Part shown: positions 31,318-39,670 of the stretch, piece after piece
Numbering within the stretch: position 1 is the stretch's first letter
Layout of the letters: each line of letters starts with the position of its first letter
Assembly (NCBI GenBank): GCA_032122625.1
Contig: JAQBGG010000138.1
Coordinates: forward strand, 1 to 41,800
Reading direction: 5' to 3'
DNA: 41,800 bases
Source: CAXMST01 sp032122625
Lineage (GTDB): Bacteria > Actinomycetota > Thermoleophilia > Solirubrobacterales > 70-9
Program-made: the position numbers and the translations under genes
The notes under the pieces: generated by a model
What the model saw: the letters and a program-made list of their open reading frames with translations, nothing else
What the model was told of the DNA's origin: nothing
Databases searched by the model: none

Positions 31318-32714
31318 GTGCGCCGCCTTCCAGCTCGCCGCAGCGGCAGCACATCGCCCGCGGGGCCCGCTTCAGGCGCCGCCGGCGGTATTCGATGCTC
31401 GCCGGTGATCGTCCGGTAGAGGTCGAGCTGCTCACCGATCACGCGGCCGATGCGCCGGACGCCCTCACGGATCTCATCCTCGGTCTGGGCGGAGAAGTTG
31501 AGCCGCATTGAGGTCTTGCCGAGCCCGCCGACGAATGCCGCCTCGCCGGGCACGAAGGCGACGTTCTCGCGCAGTGCCTTCGCCAGCAGGTCGGTGGTAT
31601 CGATGTAGTCCGGCAGCGTCGCCCAGACGAACAGTCCTCCCTGGGGGCGGGACCAGGTCGCCTCCTCCGGGAAGAACCGCTCGAGCGCGTCGAGCATCGC
31701 ATCGCGTCGCTGCCGGTAGATCGCGGCGACGTCGGCGATGTATTCCCGCCAACGACCTTCGGCGAAGAACTCGCCGACGAAGTACTGGGTCAGGGTCGAG
31801 GTGCAGAGGTCCGCCGCCTGCTTGCCGAGCACGACCTTCTCCATCACCGGCGGCGGTGCGCAAAGCCAGCCGACGCGAATGCCGGGCGAGAGGATCTTCG
31901 AGAAAGTGCCTGCATAGAGGACATAATCGCCACCATCGAGCGCGTAGAGCGAAGGCAGCGGATCCCCTTCGTAGCGGAGCATCCCGTACGGGTTGTCCTC
32001 GAGGATCAGGAGCTCGCGCTCGCGTGCGATCTCGACCAGGCGCCGGCGACGCTGCAGCGACATCGTCACCCCGCCGGGGTTCTGGAAGGTCGGTACCGAG
32101 TAGATGAACTTCGGCCGCCGCCCCTCGCGCTCGAGCGCGTCGAGGGTCTCGAGCAGGGCATCGATCCGCATGCCCTCGGCGTCGATCGAGACCTGCCGGG
32201 TGTCGGCCTCGTAGGAGCAGAACACCGGCACCGCCCCGGGGTAGGTGGGCCCCTCGGCGACAACCACATCGCCCGGATCGAGCAGGGTCTTGGCGACCAG
32301 GTCGAGCGCCTGCTGACCGCCGGTGGTTACCAGGACGTCCTCCACCTCGGGATGCATGCCCTCGGCCCCCATCACCTCGCAGATCACGTCCTTGGTCCGG
32401 GCGAACCCTTCCGTCGGGCCGTATTGCAGCGCCTCCGCCGAGGACTCCTGGGCGATCCGGGTCATCTGCGCGGCGAAGGATTCCGGCGGGAAGGTCGAGG
32501 TGTCGGGGAGGCCGCCGGCGAGTGAGATCACCTCGGGGCGGGCCGTGATCTCCATCAGATCGCGCATCGCCGAGGAGCGCATCACCCGGGTCCTCGCGGC
32601 GAACAGCGAGGCGTAGCGCTCGAGATCCCTCGCGGTGCTGTGGGCGCGCCGGCGAGGGCCGGTGACGCGGCCCTCGTTCCCGCGTCGCGGATCGCTCTGG
32701 GGTGCATTGCTCAC
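31314..32714 (-). CDS. PLP-dependent aminotransferase, class I/II (2-aminoadipate/valine-pyruvate type)
   Basis: 466 residues, fold-type I. VISLAGGLPDTSTFPPESFA, LQYGPTEGFARTKDVICEVM, VTTGGQQALDLVAKTLLDPGD, EGPTYPGAVPVF, PTFQNPGGVTMS, EDNPYGMLRYEG and the PLP Schiff-base Lys in AGTFSKILSPGIRVGW. These match the LysN/MocR-type aminotransferase group without a GntR domain. It is translationally coupled to Ddl copy 2, so a D-amino-acid or alanine link is possible, but substrate is not evident. GTG 32714 is the longest in-frame start; the first ~35 residues are not conserved, and V/M starts nearer the domain may be real. The C-terminal ~45 residues form a Pro/Arg-rich tail. Confidence 0.88.
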   Translation of the reverse strand: MSNAPQSDPRRGNEGRVTGPRRRAHSTARDLERYASLFAARTRVMRSSAMRDLMEITARPEVISLAGGLPDTSTFPPESFAAQMTRIAQESSAEALQYGPTEGFARTKDVICEVMGAEGMHPEVEDVLVTTGGQQALDLVAKTLLDPGDVVVAEGPTYPGAVPVFCSYEADTRQVSIDAEGMRIDALLETLDALEREGRRPKFIYSVPTFQNPGGVTMSLQRRRRLVEIARERELLILEDNPYGMLRYEGDPLPSLYALDGGDYVLYAGTFSKILSPGIRVGWLCAPPPVMEKVVLGKQAADLCTSTLTQYFVGEFFAEGRWREYIADVAAIYRQRRDAMLDALERFFPEEATWSRPQGGLFVWATLPDYIDTTDLLAKALRENVAFVPGEAAFVGGLGKTSMRLNFSAQTEDEIREGVRRIGRVIGEQLDLYRTITGEHRIPPAAPEAGPAGDVLPLRRAGRRRT

Positions 32715-32827
32715 GCGGCGAAGTCTGCCGCACCTGGCCGCACCGGCGCGGCGGCACCGATCTCATGAACGCCGATCATCCAGCGCCACCCGGCCGCTCA
32801 TACCCGGTGTACTAGCCTGCCAGCGCG

Positions 32828-33403
32828 ATGGATCTCTTCCTCGCTATCTGCCAGGCGATCGGCTTGGCGCTCGCCGTTGGCATCGGTGGACCCCTCGCAG
32901 CGCTGTTCATTGCGGTGATGGCTGGGGCTCAGGCCGGGATCGACCCGCGCGGCACGGACTGGGCGTTCATCGGCGAGACCTGGTTCATAACCCTCCTCTT
33001 CGCAGCAAACGTGGGCGCCTTCTTCCAGCGTCGCCAACAACGCGACCTGCGCATCCCGCACGCCGCCGCAGCCGCCGCGCTGGGCGCAATCTTCGGCGCG
33101 GCCGCCTTGGCCGAGCAGGCGGAGAGCGCGGCGATCGGATTCGTGCTCGGGGCCCTGGCAGGCGGTGGCGCCTCGCTTCTCGCCGCCGACGTGCTTGCCG
33201 GCGCCCGCCAGCGAGCGGGCGCCGCCGGCGGCGCGGGAGGAACGCTCGATCTGATCTTCGCCGCCGCCGGCGTGCTCACCGCGACGCTGGCCCTGTTCGT
33301 TCCGCCGGCCTCGCTCTTGGCCCTGATAGCGCTGCTCGTGCTCGCCGCTGCTCGCCGCCGCAAGGCGTCGGAGAAGTACGAGGGCCTGCGGGTTCTCCGC
33401 TGA
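32828..33403 (+). CDS. DUF4126-like integral membrane protein
   Basis: 191 residues with about five hydrophobic segments, Ala/Gly/Leu-rich; conserved-looking WFITLLFAANVGAFFQRRQQ and PHAAAAAALGAIFGAAAL. It resembles DUF4126 proteins (unknown function), though I am not certain of the family. Divergent from the aminotransferase across 113 bp. It precedes an alkaline-phosphatase-superfamily gene by 19 bp and may be co-transcribed. Confidence 0.65.
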   Translation: MDLFLAICQAIGLALAVGIGGPLAALFIAVMAGAQAGIDPRGTDWAFIGETWFITLLFAANVGAFFQRRQQRDLRIPHAAAAAALGAIFGAAALAEQAESAAIGFVLGALAGGGASLLAADVLAGARQRAGAAGGAGGTLDLIFAAAGVLTATLALFVPPASLLALIALLVLAAARRRKASEKYEGLRVLR

Positions 33404-33422
33404 GGCCCAGGCGAAGCGGTCG

Positions 33423-34967
33423 GTGCAACGGAAGCTCGTACTCGCACTCGTCGATTCGCTGCGAACCGACATGCTGCTGAAGACCGTCGCCTCGGGCAAG
33501 GCTCCGACCTTCGCCGCGCTGCTCGAGCGCGGCGACCTGATCGAGGATTGCGTCTCCAGCTTTCCCTCGGTGACGCCGGTCTGCACCTCCGAGATCATCA
33601 CGGGGGTCCGCCCCGACGGCCACTTCATCCCGGGCATGAACTGGTACCACCGGGCGGAGCGTCGCTACGTCGAGTACGGGTCCTCGTGGGAGGCGACGCG
33701 CACCTTCGGCCTCTTCAGCGCTCTCTACGACACCGTCTACAACCTCAACATGAGTCACCTCTCGCGCGAGGTGGAGACGCTTTACGAGCAGTTCGGGGAC
33801 GCCGGCCTGCGCAGCGCCTGCACCCCGTTCCTGATCTATCGGGGGCGCCGCCGCCATGAGTTCGGCCTCGAGGGGCTGCTGGGGCGGGTGGCGACGGCGG
33901 CGAAGTTCCACCACGCCGTCTGGGGCCCCGAGGAGTTGTTCTACGGTGAGCTCTACGCGTCGCAGAAGGTTCCCTGCAAGCCGACCCTCGCCCGGCCCGA
34001 CGCCCGTGACGACTATTCGGCCTGCGTCGGAGTCGAGATGGTCGAGCGTGACCTCTATGACTTCATGCTGTTCTCGCTCCCGGACAACGACCACTACTCG
34101 CACCGCCACGGCCCGGAGGCGAGCGAGGCCTCGATCGCCCACGCCGATGAGTGCTTTGCCGCAATCGTCGAGGCCGCCGGTGGCATCGACGCCTTTCTGC
34201 TCGACAACGCCGTCATCCTGATGGCCGACCACGCCCAGACCGACGTTGAACAAAGCCTCGACCTCGGCGAGCTGCTTGCGGAGGACTGGCACGTCCTGCA
34301 GCCGAATGCGGACGATCCCGGGGACGCGGAGTTGGCGGCCGGGCCGAGTTCTCGGGCCGCCGCGGTCTGGGTGCTGCGCGATGGCCCTCGCGGCCGCCGC
34401 CTGCATGAGGGGGTGCGCGCCACACTCGGAGCGCACCCGGGAGCCGACCTGCTCGCCTGGCTGAGCGACGAGGACGGCCGCCCTGTTCAGCGCCGCGGCG
34501 TCGGCATCCCAGATGCAGATTGGGCCGTGGTCAGCCGGTCCGGCGAGCAGCTCCGCTTCGCACCCGGGAATGCCGCCCGCGACCGCCGTGGCCGGGGCTG
34601 GCGCTGGCAGGGCGATCTCGGGGTACTGGAGTTGGAGCTTTCGGGAGGCATCATCGACTCGGCCACCTACCCCGACGCGTTCTCGAGATTGTGGGCGGCC
34701 CTGCGCTCGCCCTTTGGCGGCGACGTATTGCTCTCGGCGGCGCCCGGCTACGAACTGGTCGATTGGGGTGGAGCGACGCACATCCCGGGGGGCAGCCACG
34801 GCTCGCTGCTGGCCGGCGATTCGCTCGCTCCCCTGTTGACGGTCGGATTGCAGGGCGACCGACCGAGCCGCGACCAGTGGGCGATCTCCGATGTGGCCGA
34901 CCTCGCGCTCGCGCATTTCGGACTCGGTTCGGCCCGCAGCGGCCGCACCCCGGGGGCGCCGGCATGA
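33423..34967 (+). CDS. Alkaline-phosphatase-superfamily phosphodiesterase/nucleotide pyrophosphatase-like
   Basis: 514 residues. LVLALVDSLRTDMLLK carries the first metal Asp, and VTPVCTSEIITGVRPDGHFIPGMNWY the nucleophile Thr of the T/S loop. LPDNDHYSHRHGPEASEASIAHADE gives Asp/His ligands and LMADHAQTDVE the DH pair; WGGATHIPGGSHGSL near the end supplies the last His. Substrate (phospho-ester in lipids or wall polymers) is unknown. GTG 33423. ATGA overlap with GtrA suggests an envelope-glycan or lipid role for the cluster. The first residues are not a clear signal peptide. Confidence 0.85.
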   Translation: MQRKLVLALVDSLRTDMLLKTVASGKAPTFAALLERGDLIEDCVSSFPSVTPVCTSEIITGVRPDGHFIPGMNWYHRAERRYVEYGSSWEATRTFGLFSALYDTVYNLNMSHLSREVETLYEQFGDAGLRSACTPFLIYRGRRRHEFGLEGLLGRVATAAKFHHAVWGPEELFYGELYASQKVPCKPTLARPDARDDYSACVGVEMVERDLYDFMLFSLPDNDHYSHRHGPEASEASIAHADECFAAIVEAAGGIDAFLLDNAVILMADHAQTDVEQSLDLGELLAEDWHVLQPNADDPGDAELAAGPSSRAAAVWVLRDGPRGRRLHEGVRATLGAHPGADLLAWLSDEDGRPVQRRGVGIPDADWAVVSRSGEQLRFAPGNAARDRRGRGWRWQGDLGVLELELSGGIIDSATYPDAFSRLWAALRSPFGGDVLLSAAPGYELVDWGGATHIPGGSHGSLLAGDSLAPLLTVGLQGDRPSRDQWAISDVADLALAHFGLGSARSGRTPGAPA

Positions 34968-35503
34968 GCGCGCAGACCCCGACCGAGGAACCAGGGCCGG
35001 GGCCGGGCCGCGATCCGGCCGGAGTCGGCCGTACGGTCCGCGCGGCCGACGCGGCCTGGGGCCTGGTTCGGAGGGTTCACCTGGGCAGTCGCCGTCCGGA
35101 GAACTGGTTGCAGCTCTTCCAGTTCGCAGTGGTCGGCGGCAGCGGCTACGTGATCAACCTGATCGTCTTCGCCTTGCTGACCGCGGGGGCCGACGTCCAT
35201 CACGTGCTCGCCGCCGTGGCTGCCTTCGTCGTTGCGGTGATGAACAACTTTGCGCTCAACCGGATCTGGACCTTCAGCTCGCAGGGCGCTCGCGACGACC
35301 ACGCCGGATTCCAAGCGGCGCGTTTCTTCACGGTCAGCCTGGTGGGTCTGGGCGTCAATCTGCTCGTGCTAACCGTCCTCGTCGATGCGCTGGAGGTCCC
35401 CGAGCTCCCCGCTCAGGCGATTGCGGTCGCGGCGGCCACCCCGGTCAACTTCGTCGGCAATAAGCTCTGGACCTTCGGCCGCGCCGGTCGGCCGCTGCGG
35501 TAG
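34964..35503 (+). CDS. GtrA-family flippase-like protein
   Basis: 179 residues. After a Pro/Gly-rich N terminus come four membrane segments: LFQFAVVGGSGYVINLIVFALL, HHVLAAVAAFVVAVMNNFALNRIWTF, FFTVSLVGLGVNLLVLTVLV and AIAVAAATPVNFVGNKLWTF. The last two NxxWTF-type motifs are GtrA marks. GtrA proteins help move lipid-linked sugars (e.g. for cell-surface polysaccharides). ATG overlaps the phosphodiesterase stop by 4 bases (ATGA). Confidence 0.93.
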   Translation: MSAQTPTEEPGPGPGRDPAGVGRTVRAADAAWGLVRRVHLGSRRPENWLQLFQFAVVGGSGYVINLIVFALLTAGADVHHVLAAVAAFVVAVMNNFALNRIWTFSSQGARDDHAGFQAARFFTVSLVGLGVNLLVLTVLVDALEVPELPAQAIAVAAATPVNFVGNKLWTFGRAGRPLR

Positions 35504-35524
35504 CGTCGCAGGGCAGGAGGATCG

Positions 35525-35878
35525 ATGGTCAGCTTCAGACAACTCTCGAATAGCGCAAAGCAGGCCGTCGAAAATGCGGGCGGCCCCGATGCCGTCAAGC
35601 AGAAGGCCCAGAAGGCTCTCGACGCGGCCGGTGGGACGGAGGGCTTGAAGAAGAAGGCCGTCGACCTGCGCGACGTCGCCAAGGGGGGCGGGAGCCTCTC
35701 AGAGAAGGCCAAGGCCGCCGGTGGCATCGCCGGCCGCGACGAGGATCATCAGGCGGGTGAGGAGGACCCTCCGCCGGCAGGCAAGGCCCGGAAGCACCGA
35801 GCCCAGGGCAAGCCCCCCAAGAAGGAGCGCGACGCTGCCCCCGGCCGTCGCCAGGGCGACGGCAGCGACCCCGCCTGA
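35525..35878 (+). CDS. Lys/Ala-rich small protein of unknown function
   Basis: 117 residues, highly charged. AVENAGGPDAVKQKAQKALDAAGGTEGLKKKAVDLRDVAKGG shows two loose ~20-residue helical repeats, followed by a disordered Lys/Pro/Arg tail. No membrane segment. A strong AGGAGG lies 4 bases before ATG 35525, so translation is likely. It loosely resembles Rv0909-type antitoxins in composition only, and no partner toxin is visible, so I do not propose that. Confidence 0.65.
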   Translation: MVSFRQLSNSAKQAVENAGGPDAVKQKAQKALDAAGGTEGLKKKAVDLRDVAKGGGSLSEKAKAAGGIAGRDEDHQAGEEDPPPAGKARKHRAQGKPPKKERDAAPGRRQGDGSDPA

Positions 35879-35915
35879 GCGTCGCCCGCACGGCCGGGCT
35901 CCGCTGCTGGTCACG

Positions 35916-37553
35916 TTGCTGGCGCTGGCCGCTGCGCTGCTGACCCCTGCCGCCTCCGCCGCGCAGCAATCGACGGCCGGCTCGACCGCGCGCACACCGG
36001 TCCCTTCGTCGCTGCCGGCGACCCCCTCCGACTACGAGATCGGGCCCCGCGAGGCGCTCCGTATCGCCGACGGCGATCCGACCGTGGTCCGCGAGCGGGC
36101 GCGACGTGGCGAGCTGACCGCGGACGTCGATACCGAGCCCGTCCGCTCCTGGGAGGTGGGCTATTTCGACGACGATGAGAAGGTGATCCTGGTCGTCGTC
36201 GACGGGGTCTCGGGCGAGATCCTCGATTCGTGGACCGGTATCCAGGTGGCCTGGCCAATGGCGCGAGGGAGGCAGGGTCAGTTCGGCCACCTGCTCAACG
36301 CGCCCTACGTCTGGATTCCTCTGGCGGCGATCTTCTTCCTCGGCCTGCTCGACTGGCGCCGCCCCGGTCGGTTCGTTCACCTCGATCTGCTCGTCTTGCT
36401 CTCGTTCGGGATCTCGCAGGCCTTCTTCAACGCGGCCGAGATCAGCGCCTCCGTGGCGCTTTACTACCCGCCTTTGCTCTACCTGCTCGCCCGCATGCTC
36501 TGGGTCGGCTTCGGTGGCCGCAGCGCTCCCTTGCGTCCGACCCTGCCGATCCGCGCGATCGTCGTGCTCTGCGTCCTGCTGGCGGTGTTCCGGGTGACGA
36601 GCGCCGTCGCGGACTCGGGGGTCATCGACGTCGGCTACGCGGGCGTGATCGGCGCCGATCGAATCTCCGACGCCGAGCCGATCTATGGCGAGGGCACCTT
36701 TCCCGACAACAACCCGACTGGGGATACCTACGGACCCGCCAACTACTTCGCCTACGTCCCCTTCGAGCAGGTATTCCCCTGGAGTGGCGCCTGGGACAAG
36801 CTGCTTGCGGCGCGGGCAGCGGCGCTCTTCTTCGACCTGTTCTGCATCGCGGGCCTGATCGTTCTCGGCCGCCGGCTCGCCGGCAACCGGCTCGCCGCGA
36901 CGCTCGCCTTCGCCTGGCTCGCCTATCCGTACACCGACTTCGTCCTGCAATCGAACTCGAACGACGCGCTGCTTGCGGCTCTCCTGATCTGGAGCCTGGC
37001 GCTGTTCGCCAAGCCGCTTGCCCGGGGGGCGTTGCTCGCCCTCGCCGCCGCGACCAAGTTCGCCCCCCTCGCCCTCGCCCCTCTCTACCTCGCCGGCCAC
37101 CGCGGGCTTGCCGGCGTCCGCCGCCGCGACCGCGATCGTCTGCGGCCGGCCTTGCTCTACGTCGGCGCCTTCGTGGCGACGGCCGTCCTGATGCTCGCCC
37201 ATCCCGCGATCGACCCCGGCCTCGCCACCTTCTGGGAGCGGACCGTCGGTAGTCAGGCGGGCCGCGAATCGCCGTTCTCGATCTGGGGCCAGGTGGACCT
37301 GGGGACGCTGCACACGCTGGTCAAGCTCGCCGCAGTTGCCCTGGCCCTGATTGTCGCCCTCCTTCCGCGGCAGCGCACGATGGCCCAACTCGGGGCCCTG
37401 GCGGCGGCGGTGATGATCGCGGTGCAGCTCACCGCCGAGCACTGGTTCTACCTCTACATCGTCTGGTTCCTGCCGATGCTCTTGCTGGCGATCGCCGCGG
37501 GCGCGAGGCCTGCGGGGTCACGGGCCCGGCAGCATCTACCATCGCCCGGATGA
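35916..37553 (+). CDS. Polytopic membrane protein, GT87/DUF2029-like glycosyltransferase with PepSY-like N terminus
   Basis: About 545 residues. A hydrophobic start (LALAAALLTPAASAAQQ) is followed by an extracytoplasmic ~90-residue region that resembles PepSY (EALRIADGDPTVVRERARR... VDGVSGEILDSWTG), then ten or so membrane segments, with NPTGDTYGPANYFAYVPFE and AYPYTDFVLQSNSNDALLAALL, which fits polyprenol-phosphate-mannose-type (GT-C) glycosyltransferases. The start is uncertain: the frame is open to GTG 35721, but that would overlap the previous gene by 158 bp; TTG 35916 avoids this but leaves no basic N-region. Its stop overlaps the thioesterase ATG by 4 bases. Forms a likely envelope-glycan group with GtrA and the phosphodiesterase. 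Confidence 0.75.
   Translation: MLALAAALLTPAASAAQQSTAGSTARTPVPSSLPATPSDYEIGPREALRIADGDPTVVRERARRGELTADVDTEPVRSWEVGYFDDDEKVILVVVDGVSGEILDSWTGIQVAWPMARGRQGQFGHLLNAPYVWIPLAAIFFLGLLDWRRPGRFVHLDLLVLLSFGISQAFFNAAEISASVALYYPPLLYLLARMLWVGFGGRSAPLRPTLPIRAIVVLCVLLAVFRVTSAVADSGVIDVGYAGVIGADRISDAEPIYGEGTFPDNNPTGDTYGPANYFAYVPFEQVFPWSGAWDKLLAARAAALFFDLFCIAGLIVLGRRLAGNRLAATLAFAWLAYPYTDFVLQSNSNDALLAALLIWSLALFAKPLARGALLALAAATKFAPLALAPLYLAGHRGLAGVRRRDRDRLRPALLYVGAFVATAVLMLAHPAIDPGLATFWERTVGSQAGRESPFSIWGQVDLGTLHTLVKLAAVALALIVALLPRQRTMAQLGALAAAVMIAVQLTAEHWFYLYIVWFLPMLLLAIAAGARPAGSRARQHLPSPG
37537..37542 (+). promoter_or_regulatory. Possible -10 element of the thioesterase gene, inside the preceding gene
   Basis: TACCAT lies 7 bases before the ATG at 37550, giving a potential leaderless transcript in addition to read-through from upstream. 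Confidence 0.3.
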
Positions 37554-38050
37554 GCGACGAGTCCACTCCCCGCCCGGCATCTTCGAGCGCCTCGCAGTTG
37601 ATGCGCTGGATGGGGATTCCCGACGCCAACTCGGCAGGCGCGATTCACGGTGGGACGGTGATGCGCTTCGTCGATGAGGCCGCCGCGCTGGCGGCGATCA
37701 AGCACAGCGGTTGCCGCGTCGTCACCGCCGGTATGGACCGGATGACCTTCATCCACCCGGTCTACGTCGGCGAGCTGCTGCGCTGCTCGGCGACCGTCAA
37801 CGCCGTCTGGCACTCGTCGATGGAGGTCGGCGTCCGCGTCGAGTCGGAGAACCCCTACACCCGAGAGCTGCGCCACACGAGCACGGCCTATCTGACGATG
37901 GTCGCCCTCGGTGAGGACGGCGCTCCGACCCCGGTCCCGCCGCTGATCGCCGAGGGTGATGCCGAGAGCCGCCGTCAGCGGGAGGCGGGGCTGAGACGTG
38001 AGAACCGACTTGCCGAGCGCGATCAGATCCTCACCGACCGCGACTACTGA
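37550..38050 (+). CDS. Hot-dog-fold acyl-CoA thioesterase
   Basis: 166 residues, one hot-dog domain of the acyl-CoA hydrolase (YciA/BFIT) type. MRWMGIPDANSAGAIHGGTVMRFVDEAAALAA carries the conserved HGG and the helix with catalytic Asp/Glu; RVVTAGMDRMTFIHPVYVGELLRCSATVN follows. It cleaves acyl-CoA esters, chain length unknown. The C-terminal ~35 residues are charged, helical and Arg/Glu-rich. ATG 37550 shares ATGA with the upstream stop. Confidence 0.92.
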   Translation: MSDESTPRPASSSASQLMRWMGIPDANSAGAIHGGTVMRFVDEAAALAAIKHSGCRVVTAGMDRMTFIHPVYVGELLRCSATVNAVWHSSMEVGVRVESENPYTRELRHTSTAYLTMVALGEDGAPTPVPPLIAEGDAESRRQREAGLRRENRLAERDQILTDRDY

Positions 38051-38083
38051 GCGCCCCGCGGACGGCGACCTCGGGATTGTTGC

Positions 38084-38863
38084 CTAGCCGGCGGGCTCGA
38101 GGATCTGCTCGATCGAGAGGGCCCGGCCGGAGGCATCGAGCTCAAAGGCAGCGGCGTTGATCCAGACGTCCTCATCGGCGGTTTTGAAACGGGTCGGCAT
38201 CTGGCGGGTGAAGGTTTGCATCGCGTCCTCGATCCGGACCCCGAGAATGCTCTGCCGCGAGCCGGTCATGCCGACATCGGTGATGAACGCGGTGCCGTCG
38301 GGCAGCACCCGGCAGTCGGCGGTCGGCACATGGGTGTGGGTCCCGAGGACGGCCGCCACGCGCCCGTCCAGGTACCAGCCCATCGCCACCTTCTCGCTGG
38401 TCACCTCGGCGTGAAAGTCGACGATCACGATCTCGGCCCCTTTTCGCTCCAGCTCGGCGAGCTCGGCGTCGGCGGCGTGGAACGGTGAGCGGGCGACGGT
38501 CAGCTGCAGCGCGCCGGAGAGGTTGAGCACCCCGACGTTACGCCCGCCGACCTCGATGACGGTCGCGCCCCGGCCGGGATTCCCCTTCGGGAAGTTGGCC
38601 GGACGCACGATTCGCTCCTCGCGGTCCAGAAGCTCGTAAGAGTCGCGCTGGCGATATGCGTGGTTGCCGAGCGTGATCACGTCAGCCCCGGCGCTGAATA
38701 TCGCCGCCGCCGCGCGGTCGTTGATCCCCATCCCCGCGGCCGAGTTCTCGCCGTTGACGATTGCCAGATCGGCCGAGTACCGTTCGCGCAGCTCCGGCAG
38801 CTTCGCCTCGAGGGCGCGCAGGCCCGGCTTTCCGACCACATCTCCGACGAACAGGATTCGCAT
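38084..38863 (-). CDS. YmdB-type metallophosphoesterase (TIGR00282 family)
   Basis: 259 residues. RILFVGDVVGKPGLRALE, VNGENSAAGMGI, DVITLGNHAYRQRDSYELL, IVDFHAEVTSEKVAMGWYLDGRVAAVLGTHTHVPTAD, and FITDVGMTGSRQSILG. The Asp/Asn/His set binds two metals. B. subtilis YmdB hydrolyses 2',3'-cyclic nucleotides and influences biofilm choice. It is usually next to rny (RNase Y), which is absent here. ATG 38863; divergent from the ABC genes over 87 bp. Confidence 0.95.
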   Translation of the reverse strand: MRILFVGDVVGKPGLRALEAKLPELRERYSADLAIVNGENSAAGMGINDRAAAAIFSAGADVITLGNHAYRQRDSYELLDREERIVRPANFPKGNPGRGATVIEVGGRNVGVLNLSGALQLTVARSPFHAADAELAELERKGAEIVIVDFHAEVTSEKVAMGWYLDGRVAAVLGTHTHVPTADCRVLPDGTAFITDVGMTGSRQSILGVRIEDAMQTFTRQMPTRFKTADEDVWINAAAFELDASGRALSIEQILEPAG

Positions 38864-38936
38864 CCGCGCAGTCTCCCCGATCGTGGCCGACGGCAGCGCT
38901 CGGAGTCGAAGGACCGGGACCGCGGTGGGCGTGCTC

Positions 38937-38942
38937 TAGCTT
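38937..38942 (+). promoter_or_regulatory. Possible -10 element for the ABC-2 operon, short leader
   Basis: TAGCTT, 8 bases before the ATG at 38951, without a ribosome binding site. The divergent spacer (38864-38950) holds no other clear signal. Confidence 0.35.
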
Positions 38943-38950
38943 TCCCCGCG

Positions 38951-39670
38951 ATGGAGATGCGGGCGACGGCGACTGCCGCAATCGAGGTGGCGGGGCTGGA
39001 CAAGAGCTTCGGTGAGCGCTGGGCACTCAGGGACGTGGGCTTTGCGGCCGCGCCCGGCGAGCTGCTCGCGGTGATTGGCCCCAACGGGGCGGGGAAGACG
39101 ACGCTGCTCTCGATCGCCGCCGGCAGCCTGGAGCCCGATCGCGGCGAGGTCAGGGTGCTGGAGGACCGGGTCGGGTTCGTCCCGCAGCAACCCGCGCTCT
39201 ACCGGAAGCTGACGGTCGAGGAGAACCTGCGGCTGTTCGCTCGGCTCGAGGCGGTGGCAGACGTCGAGGCGGCGGTCAAGGAGATGCTCGAGCAGACCGG
39301 GTTGGGCGATCGGCGCGCCGACCAGGCCGGCACCCTCTCGGGCGGCAACCAGCAGCGGGTCAACATCGCCCTCGGGTTGTTGGCGAAGCCTGCGGTGCTG
39401 CTCCTCGACGAGCCCTCGACCGGGCTGGACCCGCGCCAGCGAGCGCGCCTATGGGAGTTCGTCCTCGGCCTCGCCGACGATGGCACCACGGTGATCTTCA
39501 CCACCCACGACATCGCTGAGGCCGAGCGCTACGGCGATCGCCTGCTGGTGCTCGCGGACGGCGAGGGCCTCTTCGACGGCAGCCCGGCGCAACTGCACGC
39601 GGAGGCGGGCGCCACCGCCGGCGACGTCGAGGGCGCCTTCGTCCAATTTCTCCGAGGGCGAGGGCACTAG
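38951..39670 (+). CDS. ABC transporter ATP-binding protein (ABC-2 export type)
   Basis: 239 residues. Walker A GPNGAGKTT, Q-loop FVPQQPALYRKLTVEENL, signature LSGGNQQRVNIALGL, Walker B VLLLDEPSTGLDPRQR, H-loop TTHD. This is the CcmA/NodI-like ATPase of ABC-2 exporters. LSGGN with Asn replaces the usual Gln/Glu. ATG 38951 follows a possible -10 element; the frame is open upstream but without homologous sequence. Its stop abuts the permease GTG directly, so they form one exporter. Confidence 0.95.
   Translation: MEMRATATAAIEVAGLDKSFGERWALRDVGFAAAPGELLAVIGPNGAGKTTLLSIAAGSLEPDRGEVRVLEDRVGFVPQQPALYRKLTVEENLRLFARLEAVADVEAAVKEMLEQTGLGDRRADQAGTLSGGNQQRVNIALGLLAKPAVLLLDEPSTGLDPRQRARLWEFVLGLADDGTTVIFTTHDIAEAERYGDRLLVLADGEGLFDGSPAQLHAEAGATAGDVEGAFVQFLRGRGH

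Noticed and set aside
35525..35878. Antitoxin of the Rv0909/MT0933 type
   Set aside because: Only Lys/Ala composition matches; no toxin partner and no conserved motif.
35595..37442. Minus-strand 615-codon frame opposite the glycosyltransferase-like gene
   Set aside because: Highly charged, repetitive Glu/Arg/Gln product mirroring the GC-rich sense strand; the plus-strand gene has membrane segments and gene overlaps.
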